Assembly: GCF_023721815.1 (NCBI RefSeq)
Contig: NZ_JAMDLI010000006.1
Location: 124,001 to 188,000 of the forward strand
Direction: 5' to 3'
Source of the DNA: Pleomorphomonas sp. JP5
GTDB taxonomy: Bacteria; Pseudomonadota; Alphaproteobacteria; Rhizobiales; Pleomorphomonadaceae
Length of the DNA: 64,000 bases
The notes beneath the pieces are model-generated. The model ran no database searches. It was not told the DNA's origin and saw only the letters and a list, made by a program, of their open reading frames with translations. Below, piece after piece: positions 8,501 through 17,345 of the stretch (positions are counted from its first letter, which is position 1; each line of letters starts with the position of its first letter). A program made the position numbers and the translations under genes.

Positions 8501-9514
8501 CTATTTGGGCAGCGGCGCGCAGGAATGGCCGATGACCAGCCTGGGCTCGGCGACGTGACAACGCCGCTCGCCACCCCTTCCGGCCTCGCCGCGCACGTGC
8601 TCCATCATCCACAGCGAGGCGACGCGGGCGAGTTCGTCGATCGGCTGCTCCACCGTGGTGATGCGGGGCATGACGATGCTGCTCCAGGCCACCACGTCGA
8701 TGCCGGCGATCGACACGTCGTCGGGGCAGCGGAAGCCGAGGTCGGTGACAGCCTGCAAGGCGCCGATGGCCATGTAGTTGTTGGCGGCCAGGATGGCGGT
8801 CGGTCGCGACGGCGACGACATCAGGCGGATGACGTTGTCGTAGGCGAGGTCGGCGCTGTAGTCGGCGACGATCTCGAACTCCGGCTCCACCGCCAGTCCG
8901 CCCTCGGCCATGGCCGAGCGAAACCCCTCCAGGCGGCGCTCCGCCGCCCACATGTTCCGCTGGCCGCCGACATAGGCGATGCGGCGATGGCCGAGCCGCG
9001 CCAGATACGCGGTCAGCATCTCGGCGCCGCGCCGGTGGTCGGAGGTGACGAAGTCGAGCGCGGTGCCATCGACGTCCTGGTCGACCAGCACCACGGGCAC
9101 GTCGAGCTCGTTGAGATGGGCGGCGAACTCGGGATCGTTCCTCAGCGGCGTCATGATGATGCCCGCCACCCGGTGCCGCTTGAGAAGGGTCAGCGTGCGC
9201 AGCTCGCGGCCCGGATCGGAGGCGAGGTTGGCGACGATCAGCATGTGCTCGTGGCCGGAGATGTGCTTGTCGATGGTGCCGAACAGCCGGCCGAAGAACG
9301 GGTTGGCGGCGTCGCCCAGCACCATGCCGATCAGCTTGGACTGGCCGCGCTTGAGGTTCTGCGCCATCAGGTTCGGCGTGTAGCGCACGGCGGCCACCGC
9401 CGCGTCGATGCGCGCCCGCGTCTCCTCGCTCACCGGCCCCGTGCCGTTGAGGGCCAGCGACACCGTGGAAATCGAGACGCCCGCGTGACGGGCCACATCC
9501 CTGATCGTCGCCAT
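8501..9514 (-). CDS. LacI-family transcriptional regulator
   Basis: The N-terminal LacI helix-turn-helix and hinge are complete: ATIRDVARHAGVSISTVSLALNG through RYTPNLMAQNLKRGQ. A periplasmic-binding-protein-like effector domain follows with LVDQDVDG and the DDVSIAGIDVVAW segment. Length 337 aa is normal. It is divergent from the ABC operon at 9800, and near-palindromic operators lie in front of both (9545 and 9707), so it should repress that operon and itself. The inducer is probably the imported sugar or a derivative. Confidence 0.93.
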   Translation of the reverse strand: MATIRDVARHAGVSISTVSLALNGTGPVSEETRARIDAAVAAVRYTPNLMAQNLKRGQSKLIGMVLGDAANPFFGRLFGTIDKHISGHEHMLIVANLASDPGRELRTLTLLKRHRVAGIIMTPLRNDPEFAAHLNELDVPVVLVDQDVDGTALDFVTSDHRRGAEMLTAYLARLGHRRIAYVGGQRNMWAAERRLEGFRSAMAEGGLAVEPEFEIVADYSADLAYDNVIRLMSSPSRPTAILAANNYMAIGALQAVTDLGFRCPDDVSIAGIDVVAWSSIVMPRITTVEQPIDELARVASLWMMEHVRGEAGRGGERRCHVAEPRLVIGHSCAPLPK

Positions 9515-9544
9515 CGCCTCGCCCTTTTCCGCCTGTTTCGGCCT

Positions 9545-9562
9545 ATCGAACCGTTTTCATGA
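9545..9562 (-). promoter_or_regulatory. LacI-type operator before the lacI gene
   Basis: The minus strand reads TCATGAAAACGGTTCGATA, of which AAACGGTTCGATA is identical to the right part of the stronger palindrome at 9707. The site is 31 bases upstream of the regulator start and suggests autoregulation. Confidence 0.55.
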
Positions 9563-9706
9563 TCACCTCGTCGGCTTGCGCGCACCGACACCGGATCGGG
9601 TGAGAAACCACACCCGCATCGCGGGGAGGCAGGTTCAACTCGTCCACATATCGCTGTTCGATGATAGTTCGATACTTGTCAAGCCAAAAAACCGACTATA
9701 CGATCC

Positions 9707-9724
9707 TATCGAAACGGTTCGATA
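9707..9724 (+). promoter_or_regulatory. LacI-type operator before the ABC/GHL6 operon
   Basis: TATCGAAACGGTTCGATA is an 18-base near-perfect palindrome with a central CG, the usual LacI-family architecture. It lies 75 bases before the binding-protein start. Two further TTCGAT half-sites occur just upstream (about 9658-9674). Confidence 0.7.
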
Positions 9725-9799
9725 TCAATGCCGCTATGAGCATCCGCACCAAGACGGAGTTCGTTCGCCGTTTCATCCTAGAGGGTCAGGGAGTTTACC

Positions 9800-11092
9800 A
9801 TGCGATTCCGGTTGAATGGAGAGGTTCGTTTCATTGCCAGCGCGCTTCTGGGCGCCACAATTCTCACCACCCCGGCGTTGGCCGAAGACATCGTCATCAA
9901 GATGTGGACGCTCGACAATAACGGCTACAAGGAATTCATTTCAGAGGCCGCCGAGAGCTTCAAGGCGACACACCCGAACGTCAGCATCGAGCATCAGATC
10001 TTTCCGGGCGACCCATACAAGACGGCGCTGAAGGTGGCGCTGGTCGGCTCCGACGGGCCGGACGTGTTCTTCAACTGGGCCGGCGATCGCGCCACGCAGC
10101 TCGTCAAGGACAAGCTGGCGCTCGACATCACCGATTACGGCGACGTGCCCGGCGGTTTTGCCAAGGTGCTGCCGCAGGGCCTTCTGGATTCCTTCCGCTA
10201 CGACGGCCGCCTCTACGGCGTCGCCACCGACGCGGTGACCAAATACGTCTTCTACGACAAGGCCTATTTCGCCGAACACAAGCTCGAAATCCCCAAGACG
10301 CTCGGCGAACTCGGCGGCCTCTGCAAGGCGATCCGCCAGATCGACCCCGACACCATTCCGATGCCGCTCGGCAACAAGACGCGCTGGAAGGCCATCCACT
10401 GGATGACCATGCTCAACGAGCGCGCCATGGGCGTCGCGGCCACCGCCGCCGACTACGACCTGTCGCGGCCGGCCGACCAGCTCTACACCGACCCCGGCTA
10501 TGCCAAGGCCTTCCAGGCGCTCGTGGACCTGCAGGACGCAGGCTGCTTCGAGGACGCGCCGAACGCCACCGAGTACGCCATCGCCGACTCGATGTTCATC
10601 ACCCGCGCCTCGCCGATGGAGTACTGCGGCAGCTGGTGCACCTCGGCGCTCGATCAGGCCGGCTTCACCGACTACGGCTTCTTCCGCCTGCCGGTGATGG
10701 AAGGCGGCAAGGGCAACCCCGACGCCAACTTCCTGGTCCCCGAGGGCTATCAGGTCTCCGCCAAGACCGCCCATCCCCAGGAGGCTGTTGAGTGGCTGAG
10801 CTTCCTCGTCTCCGACGAGCAGGCCCTGAAGTTCGCCGAGAAGGTGCAGTTCCTGCCCTCCAACACCCGGCTCATCGACAAGGCCGAGGGCGTGCCCCAG
10901 AGCTTCAAGGACATCGCGAGCGAAGTCGCCACCGTCAAGGAGGGCGTCAACGTGCTCGACGCGCTGCTCGAGGCCACCGTGGCCGACGCCTACATGAACG
11001 CCACCGTCGAGGTGCTGAACCGCACGCTGACGCCGGAAGCGGCCGTCGGCAAGGTGCGCGAGGCGGCGCTGGCCGTGCAGGCCAAGAAGTAA
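9800..11092 (+). CDS. Sugar ABC transporter substrate-binding protein (family 1, MalE/UgpB type)
   Basis: A secreted solute-binding protein with a signal peptide (FIASALLGATILTTPALA, cleaved before EDIVIKMW) and the family-1 solute-binding pattern: YKTALKVALVGSDGPDVFFNWAGDRA, YGVATDAVTKYVFYDKAYF and the PEGYQVSAKTAHPQEAVEWL segment near the C-terminus. About 405 residues after cleavage is the usual size. It delivers a sugar or small oligosaccharide to the two permeases downstream. It is the first gene of a LacI-regulated operon with two permeases, an ATPase, a GHL6 protein and possibly the PLP enzyme. The glycosidase-like gene in the operon suggests a glycoside or amino-sugar substrate. Confidence 0.93.
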   Translation: MRFRLNGEVRFIASALLGATILTTPALAEDIVIKMWTLDNNGYKEFISEAAESFKATHPNVSIEHQIFPGDPYKTALKVALVGSDGPDVFFNWAGDRATQLVKDKLALDITDYGDVPGGFAKVLPQGLLDSFRYDGRLYGVATDAVTKYVFYDKAYFAEHKLEIPKTLGELGGLCKAIRQIDPDTIPMPLGNKTRWKAIHWMTMLNERAMGVAATAADYDLSRPADQLYTDPGYAKAFQALVDLQDAGCFEDAPNATEYAIADSMFITRASPMEYCGSWCTSALDQAGFTDYGFFRLPVMEGGKGNPDANFLVPEGYQVSAKTAHPQEAVEWLSFLVSDEQALKFAEKVQFLPSNTRLIDKAEGVPQSFKDIASEVATVKEGVNVLDALLEATVADAYMNATVEVLNRTLTPEAAVGKVREAALAVQAKK

Positions 11093-11236
11093 GCGGCCAA
11101 GGCCGTTCCGGCGCCTGTCCCTCCCCCCGGGACCGGCGCCACCCGACCGGGGCGGACGCGATGCGTCTCCCCGGTCCTTCTCCCTCCTTGCCCTCCTCCC
11201 GCCGCCCTCCGGCGGCGACGGCCGCCAGGTAGCAGC

Positions 11237-12148
11237 ATGCCCTTTCCACCGACATCCAAGCCCGCCGGCAGACGGCCGGCAATGAAGGCCGGCGCCGTCT
11301 CCGCCACGGCCATGATGGCCCCGGCGCTGATCCTCGTCGGCGTCTTCATCCTGATCCCGGCCATCGTCGCCGTGATCGGCTCCTTCTTCGACTTCTCGAT
11401 GACGTCCGCCAACTGGACCTATGTCGGCGGCGCCAACTACCGCCGGGCGGCCACCGATCCGCTGTTCTGGCTGGCGATCTCCAACAACATCTTCATCGTC
11501 GTGGGATCGGTGATCTCGCAGGTCGGCGGCGGCGCCATCCTCGCCGCCATCCTCGACCGGGGCATCCGGCGCGGCGGCGTCTTCTACCGCACCATCATCT
11601 TCATGCCGGTGGTGATCTCCTCGATCGCCGTCGCCTTCGTCTGGATGCTGATCCTTGATCCCAACGTCGGGCCGCTCAACGCGGTGGTCAAGGCGCTGGG
11701 CCTGCCGACGCCCAAGCTCGGCTGGCTGGGCGATCCGTCGATCTCGCTGTGGATGCTGCTGCTCATCGCCGCCTGGCAGAACGTCGGCTTCCAGATGATG
11801 CTGATCCTCGCCGGCCTGCAGGCCATCCCCAAGGAGCACTACGAGGCGGCCTCGCTCGACGGCGCGCGCGGCCTCAAGGCCTTCTGGTACATCACGCTTC
11901 CCGGCATCCGCAACGTCCTGGTGCTGGCGACGCTGATCACCGTCATCGGCGGTTTCAAGGTGTTCGACCTCGTCTTCGTCACCACCGGCGGCGGGCCGGC
12001 CAACGCCACGCAGGTTCTGGGCACCTACACCTACACCCAGGCCTTCTCCTTCGGAAACATGGGCTACGCCAACGCCATGGCCGTCGTGCTGCTGGTCACG
12101 GCGGCGCTGCTCGGCTGGCTGCAGGTCCGCCTGTCGCGGCGCGGTTAG
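11237..12148 (+). CDS. Sugar ABC transporter permease (MalF/UgpA type)
   Basis: An inner-membrane protein with six predicted hydrophobic segments (first at about residues 26-48, PALILVGVFILIPAIVAVIG). The coupling-helix EAA loop EAASLDGARGLKAFWYITLPGIRN contacts the ATPase. The ATG at 11237 has AGGTAG upstream; an ATG at 11282 is possible. A 144-base gap separates it from the binding-protein gene, longer than between the other members, as is common where the binding protein needs higher expression. Confidence 0.93.
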   Translation: MPFPPTSKPAGRRPAMKAGAVSATAMMAPALILVGVFILIPAIVAVIGSFFDFSMTSANWTYVGGANYRRAATDPLFWLAISNNIFIVVGSVISQVGGGAILAAILDRGIRRGGVFYRTIIFMPVVISSIAVAFVWMLILDPNVGPLNAVVKALGLPTPKLGWLGDPSISLWMLLLIAAWQNVGFQMMLILAGLQAIPKEHYEAASLDGARGLKAFWYITLPGIRNVLVLATLITVIGGFKVFDLVFVTTGGGPANATQVLGTYTYTQAFSFGNMGYANAMAVVLLVTAALLGWLQVRLSRRG

Positions 12149-12161
12149 GGAGCCAAGGAAC

Positions 12162-12983
12162 ATGACGCTTCGATCCCGCACCGTCGCCATCGGCCTGCAC
12201 GCCGTCGTCTCGCTGTGGACGCTGTTCGTGCTGCTGCCCGTGTTCGTGATGGTCATCTCGGCCTTCAAGAGCCAGGCCGAGCTGTTCACCCGGCCGCTCG
12301 CCCTGCCCAAGCACTTCAGCTTCGCCGCCTTCGAGCGGGCCTGGGGCATCGGCATCAGCGGCTTTCTCGTCAACTCGATCCTGGTCACCGCGCTGTCGGT
12401 CTTCATCATCATCTTCGCGTCGAGCCTTGCCGCCTACATCCTCGCCCGCTCCGAGCGGCCGGTGATGCGCTGGGTCTACGTCGCCATCGTCGCCGGCTTC
12501 GCGGTGCCGCTGCAAAGCGTCATGGTGCCGCTCTACCAACTGGTCTCCAGCGCCGGCCTCCTCAACTCGCGCCTTGCCATCGCCCTGCCCTACGCCGCCT
12601 ACGGCATCCCCTTCACGACGATGCTGTTCTACACCTTCTTCCTGGAGTTCCCGCGCGAGCTGGAGGAGGCCGCAAGGCTCGACGGCTGCGGTCGCCTGGA
12701 GGTGTTCTTCCGCATCGTGCTGCCGCTTTCCGGACCGGCGATCGCCAGCGGCGCCATCTTCCAGGCGGTGTTCAACTGGAACGAGTTCATCCTCGCCCTC
12801 CTGATGCTCACCAAATCGGACGTGCGCACCCTGCCCGTCGGCATCTACGGGCTGACCGGCCAATACAGCGCCGACTGGCCCGCCCTGATGGCCGGCCTCG
12901 CCATCGCCACCGTTCCGCTCATCGTCATCTTCCTGCTGGCCCAGCGCCATTTCGTGCGCAGCCTCGCCGGCCTCGGCAAATAG
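12162..12983 (+). CDS. Sugar ABC transporter permease (MalG/UgpE type)
   Basis: The second permease of the heterodimer has 273 residues and six hydrophobic segments. The EAA loop reads EEAARLDGCGRLEVFFRIVLPLSG, followed by the conserved FNWNEFILALLML segment typical of the MalG partner. A strong AAGGAAC ribosome site precedes the ATG. It lies 13 bases after the first permease stop and 10 bases before the ATPase. Confidence 0.94.
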   Translation: MTLRSRTVAIGLHAVVSLWTLFVLLPVFVMVISAFKSQAELFTRPLALPKHFSFAAFERAWGIGISGFLVNSILVTALSVFIIIFASSLAAYILARSERPVMRWVYVAIVAGFAVPLQSVMVPLYQLVSSAGLLNSRLAIALPYAAYGIPFTTMLFYTFFLEFPRELEEAARLDGCGRLEVFFRIVLPLSGPAIASGAIFQAVFNWNEFILALLMLTKSDVRTLPVGIYGLTGQYSADWPALMAGLAIATVPLIVIFLLAQRHFVRSLAGLGK

Positions 12984-12993
12984 AGATACCGCC

Positions 12994-14133
12994 ATGCCTC
13001 ATCTCGAAGTTCGCGACGTCGTCAAACGCTACGGCAAGGTGACCGTGCTGTCGGGCGTGTCATTCTCCGCCGAGAAGGGCGAGTTCGTCGTCATGGTCGG
13101 CCCGTCGGGCTGCGGCAAGTCGACGCTGCTGCGCTCCATCGCCGGGCTGGAGGAGATCTCCTCGGGCTCGGTCTCCATCGCCGGCCGCGACATCACCACC
13201 GCCGAGCCGTCCGATCGCGGCGTCGCCATGGTGTTCCAGAACTACGCGCTCTATCCGCACATGACGGTGGCCCAGAACATGGGCTTCGCCCTCAAGGTGG
13301 CGCGCCGCCCGAAAGCCGAGATCGAAACCGCCGTCACCCGCGCCGCCGAGATCCTGCGCATCACCGACCACCTCGGCAAGTATCCGAAGGCGCTGTCGGG
13401 CGGCCAGAAGCAGCGCGTCGCCATCGGCCGGGCCATCACCCGCGCGCCGGAAGTGTTCCTGTTCGACGAGCCGCTTTCCAACCTCGACGCCGCCCTGCGC
13501 TCGCAGATGCGCATCGAGCTTTCCCGCCTGCACCGCGAGCTCGGCGCCACCATGCTCTACGTCACCCACGACCAGACCGAGGCCATGACCATGGCCGACC
13601 GGATCATCGTCATGAACGGCGGCAACATCGAGCAGATCGGCTCGCCGCTCGACCTCTACAACCGGCCGGCGACGCGCTTCGTGGCCGGCTTCATCGGCTC
13701 GCCGCGCATGAACTTCATCACCGCCCATGTCGCCCGGCTGGCCGGTCGCTCGGTGGGCTTCACGCTGGGCGAGGGAAGGCCGCCGCTCGACCTGGAATTC
13801 GCGCCCGGCGAGACGCTGCCGCGCCTCGGCGACGCGGTGACCCTGGGCATCCGACCGGAAGCGCTCGGCGACGAGGGCGAAGTTCACATCGCCGACGCCG
13901 ACGTCACCGTGGTCGAGGCGCTGGGCCGCGAGACCCTGGTCTATTCCGACGCCCACACCCTGCGCACCACCGACTCCGAGTCCCTCGACGGCTACTTCGC
14001 CCAGCTCGTTCCGAGCCAGTCCGACAAGCGGCTCGGCCAGCACATCGAACTGAGGGCCAACCGTTCGGCCTTCGTGGTCTTCGCCGCCGACGGCGCCACG
14101 CTGCACGACGCCTCCCCCATCCATCACAAGTGA
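12994..14133 (+). CDS. Sugar ABC transporter ATP-binding protein (MalK/MsmK/UgpC type)
   Basis: The nucleotide-binding subunit, 379 residues. Walker [10 protein letters not shown], the Q-loop [11 protein letters not shown], signature LSGGQKQR and Walker [13 protein letters not shown] are all present, followed by the H-loop VTHDQTEAM. The C-terminal ~130 residues form the regulatory OB-fold (MalK/TOBE-like) domain. Its last codons overlap the following GHL6 gene by four bases (GTGA), implying translational coupling and one transcription unit. Confidence 0.95.
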   Translation: MPHLEVRDVVKRYGKVTVLSGVSFSAEKGEFVVMVGPSGCGKSTLLRSIAGLEEISSGSVSIAGRDITTAEPSDRGVAMVFQNYALYPHMTVAQNMGFALKVARRPKAEIETAVTRAAEILRITDHLGKYPKALSGGQKQRVAIGRAITRAPEVFLFDEPLSNLDAALRSQMRIELSRLHRELGATMLYVTHDQTEAMTMADRIIVMNGGNIEQIGSPLDLYNRPATRFVAGFIGSPRMNFITAHVARLAGRSVGFTLGEGRPPLDLEFAPGETLPRLGDAVTLGIRPEALGDEGEVHIADADVTVVEALGRETLVYSDAHTLRTTDSESLDGYFAQLVPSQSDKRLGQHIELRANRSAFVVFAADGATLHDASPIHHK

Positions 14134-16145
14134 CTGCCCCCATCATGCGCTTTCGCCAAGTTCATCTCGACTTCCACACCTCCGGCCTGATCGAGGGCAT
14201 CGGCTCCCGCTTCGACGCGCGCGACTTCGCCCGCGCCTTCAAGGCGGCCCACGTCGATTCCGTGACGATCTTCTCCAAGTGCCATCACGGCCTGTCCTAC
14301 CACCCGACCAAGGTGGGCCGGATGCACCCCGGCCTCGGCTTCGACCTGTTGCGCGCTGAGCTCGACGCACTGCACGGCGAGGGCATCGCAGCCCCGATCT
14401 ATCTCTCGGCCGCCTGGGACGAGCACGCCGCCTTCACCCACGCCGACTGGCGCATCGTCACGCCCGACGGCCACCTGCCGCAATCGCGCAACGATCCCAC
14501 CGGCTGGGCCTACCTCGACTTCGCCTCGCCCTATCTCGACTATCTCGCCGCGCAGATCGACGAGGTGCTGGAGCACTATCCCGACGGCGACGGCATCTTC
14601 ATCGACATCTGCAGCCAGCTGCCGTCGATCTCGCCCTACGCCAAGGCGGCGATGGAGGCGCGCGGCCTCGACTGGACGTCGGTCGGCGACCGCACCATCT
14701 TCGGCGCCGAGGCGCTCGACGGCTTCTATCGCAAGGTCAAGGACACCGTGCGCGCCCGCGCGCCGGGCATGCCGCTGTTCTTCAACTCCGGCCACATCCG
14801 GCGCGGCAACCGCGAGCACATCGCCAAGTATTACAGCCACCTCGAACTGGAATCGCTGCCGACGGCCGGTTGGGGCTACGACCACTTCCCCGTCAGCGCC
14901 CGCTATGTCGACCCGCTCGGCATCCCCTTCCTGGGCATGACCGGCAAGTTCCATTTCACCTGGGGCGAGATCGGCGGCTACAAGCGGCCGGAGGCGCTGG
15001 TCTACGAATGCGGGGCCATGCTGGCCCATGGCGCCCGCTGCTCGATCGGCGACCACCTGCACCCGACTGGCCTCGTCGATCCCTCGACCATGTCGATCAT
15101 CGGCGCCGCCTACGACTGGGTGGAGAAGCGGGAAGCGTGGGCCGAGGGCAGCGTCAACCGCGCCGAGATCGGCCTCATATCGCTGGAAGCGGCGACGCTC
15201 GACGCCACCAGCATCGAGGCGCCGGCCCAGAAGCACGCCAGCGACGACGGCGCGACGCGCATCCTCTTGGAAGCGGGCCTCACCTTCGACGTGCTCGATC
15301 TCGAAAGCGATCTCGCGCCCTATCGCCTGATCATCCTGCCGGACGCCGTGCCGGTCGGCCCCACCCTCAAGGCGAAGCTGGAGCGTTATGTCGCCGGCGG
15401 CGGCCGCCTGCTGCTCACCGGGCGAAGCGGTCTCGGCGCGACAGGCTTCGTGCTCGACGTCGGCGCCAGCTGGGAGGGCACCTCGCCCATGGCCGGCGGC
15501 GACTACCTGCTGCCGAGTCCCGAATGGCGGCCCGACGGCATCGACGAGCCGAACTTCATGTACGCCCCGTCCGAGCGCATCAAGGTCACCGATGGGGAAT
15601 CGCTCGGCGCTGTCTACGAGCCCTATTTCGACAGGACGCCGAAGCACTTCTCCGGCCACATCAACGTGCCGCGCCGGCCCGACCCCAGCGGCTACGATGG
15701 CGGCAGCCGCAAGGGCGCCGTCACCTACCTCGCCCACCCGGTGTTCCGCGTCTACACCGAGGTCGGCGCCGTGCGCCTGCTGGAAATGGTCGAGCGCGCC
15801 ATCGTCGACGCCCTCGGCGGCGAGCGGATGATCACCACCGGTCTGCCAAGGGCCGGCCGGGCGACCGTGCGCCGGCAACCCAAACGCCACCGCGACGTCA
15901 TCTATCTCATGCACGCGACGCCGGCCCTGCGCGGCTATCTCTGGGACAGCAACATCCAGCCGATCCAGGATCTCGTGACGCTAAAGGACATCGCCGTGTC
16001 GCTGAAGGTCGACGCCCCCGTCGAAGCGGTGCGCCTCGTCCCCGACGGCGCGCCCCTCCCCTTCACGGAGGCCTATGGACGCGTCTGCTTCACCGTGCCG
16101 GAGGTGACCGGCGTCGCCATGGTCGAGGTTATCTACCGGTCGTAA
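14130..16145 (+). CDS. GHL6-type putative glycoside hydrolase with beta-galactosidase-trimerisation-like domain
   Basis: A 671-residue protein with no signal peptide. It starts with the RFRQVHLDFHTSG strand characteristic of hypothetical glycosyl hydrolase 6 (GHL6) TIM barrels. Acidic residues that could serve catalysis lie at GDGIFIDICS and HLELESLPTAGWGYDHF. A flavodoxin-like segment resembling the beta-galactosidase trimerisation domain follows (ILLEAGLTFDVLDLESDLAPYRLIILPDAV...GGRLLLTGRSG), then a small C-terminal beta domain. The family has no proven substrate that I know of; similarity to alpha-L-fucosidase and beta-galactosidase folds suggests an intracellular glycosidase for the sugar imported by this operon. 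The GTG at 14130 overlaps the ATPase stop; the ATG at 14145 is an alternative start and gives the usual family N-terminus. Confidence 0.8.
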   Translation: MTAPIMRFRQVHLDFHTSGLIEGIGSRFDARDFARAFKAAHVDSVTIFSKCHHGLSYHPTKVGRMHPGLGFDLLRAELDALHGEGIAAPIYLSAAWDEHAAFTHADWRIVTPDGHLPQSRNDPTGWAYLDFASPYLDYLAAQIDEVLEHYPDGDGIFIDICSQLPSISPYAKAAMEARGLDWTSVGDRTIFGAEALDGFYRKVKDTVRARAPGMPLFFNSGHIRRGNREHIAKYYSHLELESLPTAGWGYDHFPVSARYVDPLGIPFLGMTGKFHFTWGEIGGYKRPEALVYECGAMLAHGARCSIGDHLHPTGLVDPSTMSIIGAAYDWVEKREAWAEGSVNRAEIGLISLEAATLDATSIEAPAQKHASDDGATRILLEAGLTFDVLDLESDLAPYRLIILPDAVPVGPTLKAKLERYVAGGGRLLLTGRSGLGATGFVLDVGASWEGTSPMAGGDYLLPSPEWRPDGIDEPNFMYAPSERIKVTDGESLGAVYEPYFDRTPKHFSGHINVPRRPDPSGYDGGSRKGAVTYLAHPVFRVYTEVGAVRLLEMVERAIVDALGGERMITTGLPRAGRATVRRQPKRHRDVIYLMHATPALRGYLWDSNIQPIQDLVTLKDIAVSLKVDAPVEAVRLVPDGAPLPFTEAYGRVCFTVPEVTGVAMVEVIYRS

Positions 16146-16264
16146 CCGAGCGGGAGCCGGCGCACGAAGGCCTGCCTTGGCGGGTTTTCACGCCGGCTCT
16201 TGCGTGTAAGCTGGCCGGAGCGCATTGAGCGAACTCGCACCCGGCCAGGATCGGAACGCCCCAG

Positions 16265-17335
16265 ATGGAAACCTTTGCCGAAAGCCTCGACACGCCCAGC
16301 GTCGTGATCGACATGGATCTCGTCCGCGCCAACATCCGGCGCTTCCAGGCCTATGCCGACGCGAGCGGCTTCAAGGTCCGGCCGCATATCAAGACCCACA
16401 AGCTGCCGCTCGTCACCGACATGCAGCTCGCGGCCGGCGCCATCGGCATCACCTGCCAGAAGGTGTCCGAGGCCGAAGCGATGGTGGCCGGAAGCCCCGC
16501 CGTCACCGACGTGCTGATCACCTACAACATCGTCGGTGCGAAGAAGCTCGCCCGCCTCGTGGCGCTGGCCCGGAAGGTTCGGCTGTCGGTCGTCGCCGAC
16601 AGCGCCGATGTGGTGGATGGCCTGTCGGCCGCCTTCGCGGGCGAGGCATCGCCGCTCGCGACGCTCGTCGAATGCGACACCGGCGCCAACCGCTGCGGCG
16701 TCGGCGCGCCAGAGGACGCGGCGGCGCTGGCAAGGAAGATCGCGGCGGCGCCCGGCCTCGTCTTCGGTGGCCTGATGACCTACCCGCCAGCCGGCGGCGA
16801 AGCCGCCGTGCAAGCTTTCATGAGCGAAGCCAAGGCGCTGATCGAGGCTGACGGCCTCACCGTGCCGGTGATCACCTCCGGCGGCACGCCGACCATGATG
16901 CGCGCGGCCGAGGCGCCCGTCGTCACCGAGTATCGCCCCGGCACCTATGTCTATAACGATCGCTCGCTGGTCATGCGCGGCGCCTGCGGCTGGGACGACT
17001 GCGCCCTCACCGTGCTCGCCACGGTGGTCTCGGTGCCCGCCGACGACCGCGCCATCATCGACGCCGGCTCGAAGACGCTCACCTCGGATCTGTTCGGCCT
17101 CACCGGCTACGGTCACGTGCTCGGCCGCGACGACCTCGCCATCGACCAACTGTCGGAGGAGCACGGCCGCATGGTCAGCACCGGTCCGACCGGCCTCAAG
17201 GTCGGCGACCGCCTGCGCATCGTCCCCAACCACGCCTGCGTGGTGACCAACATGGTCGACGAGGTCTACCTCTATTCGGCCGAGGAGCCGACGCCCCGCG
17301 CGGCGCAAGTCGTCGCGCGCGGCCGGATCTGGTGA
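16265..17335 (+). CDS. D-threonine aldolase / D-hydroxy amino acid dehydratase-like PLP enzyme
   Basis: A fold-type-III (alanine-racemase-like) PLP protein of 356 residues. The PLP lysine is K43 in the family motif RPHIKTHK. The C-terminal metal site reads VPNHAC, giving H323-x-C325, the His-x-Cys pair described for eukaryotic-type D-serine dehydratases; classical D-threonine aldolases use His-x-Asp at this place. The phosphate-binding SGGTPT motif is present at about 200. It would cleave or dehydrate a D-beta-hydroxy amino acid such as D-threonine, D-serine or D-threo-3-hydroxyaspartate. It follows the GHL6 gene by 119 bases, which include a long-loop 9-bp hairpin (16154-16162 with 16191-16199), so co-transcription is likely but not certain. 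Confidence 0.85.
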   Translation: METFAESLDTPSVVIDMDLVRANIRRFQAYADASGFKVRPHIKTHKLPLVTDMQLAAGAIGITCQKVSEAEAMVAGSPAVTDVLITYNIVGAKKLARLVALARKVRLSVVADSADVVDGLSAAFAGEASPLATLVECDTGANRCGVGAPEDAAALARKIAAAPGLVFGGLMTYPPAGGEAAVQAFMSEAKALIEADGLTVPVITSGGTPTMMRAAEAPVVTEYRPGTYVYNDRSLVMRGACGWDDCALTVLATVVSVPADDRAIIDAGSKTLTSDLFGLTGYGHVLGRDDLAIDQLSEEHGRMVSTGPTGLKVGDRLRIVPNHACVVTNMVDEVYLYSAEEPTPRAAQVVARGRIW

Positions 17336-17345
17336 TGAGAGAGAA

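Noticed and set aside
9941-12412. Minus-strand frame of 823 codons over the ABC operon
   Set aside because: Antisense shadow of the binding-protein and permease genes with low-complexity D/G/R/H composition.
14124-15914. Minus-strand frame of 596 codons over the GHL6 gene
   Set aside because: Antisense shadow; no motif or ribosome site.
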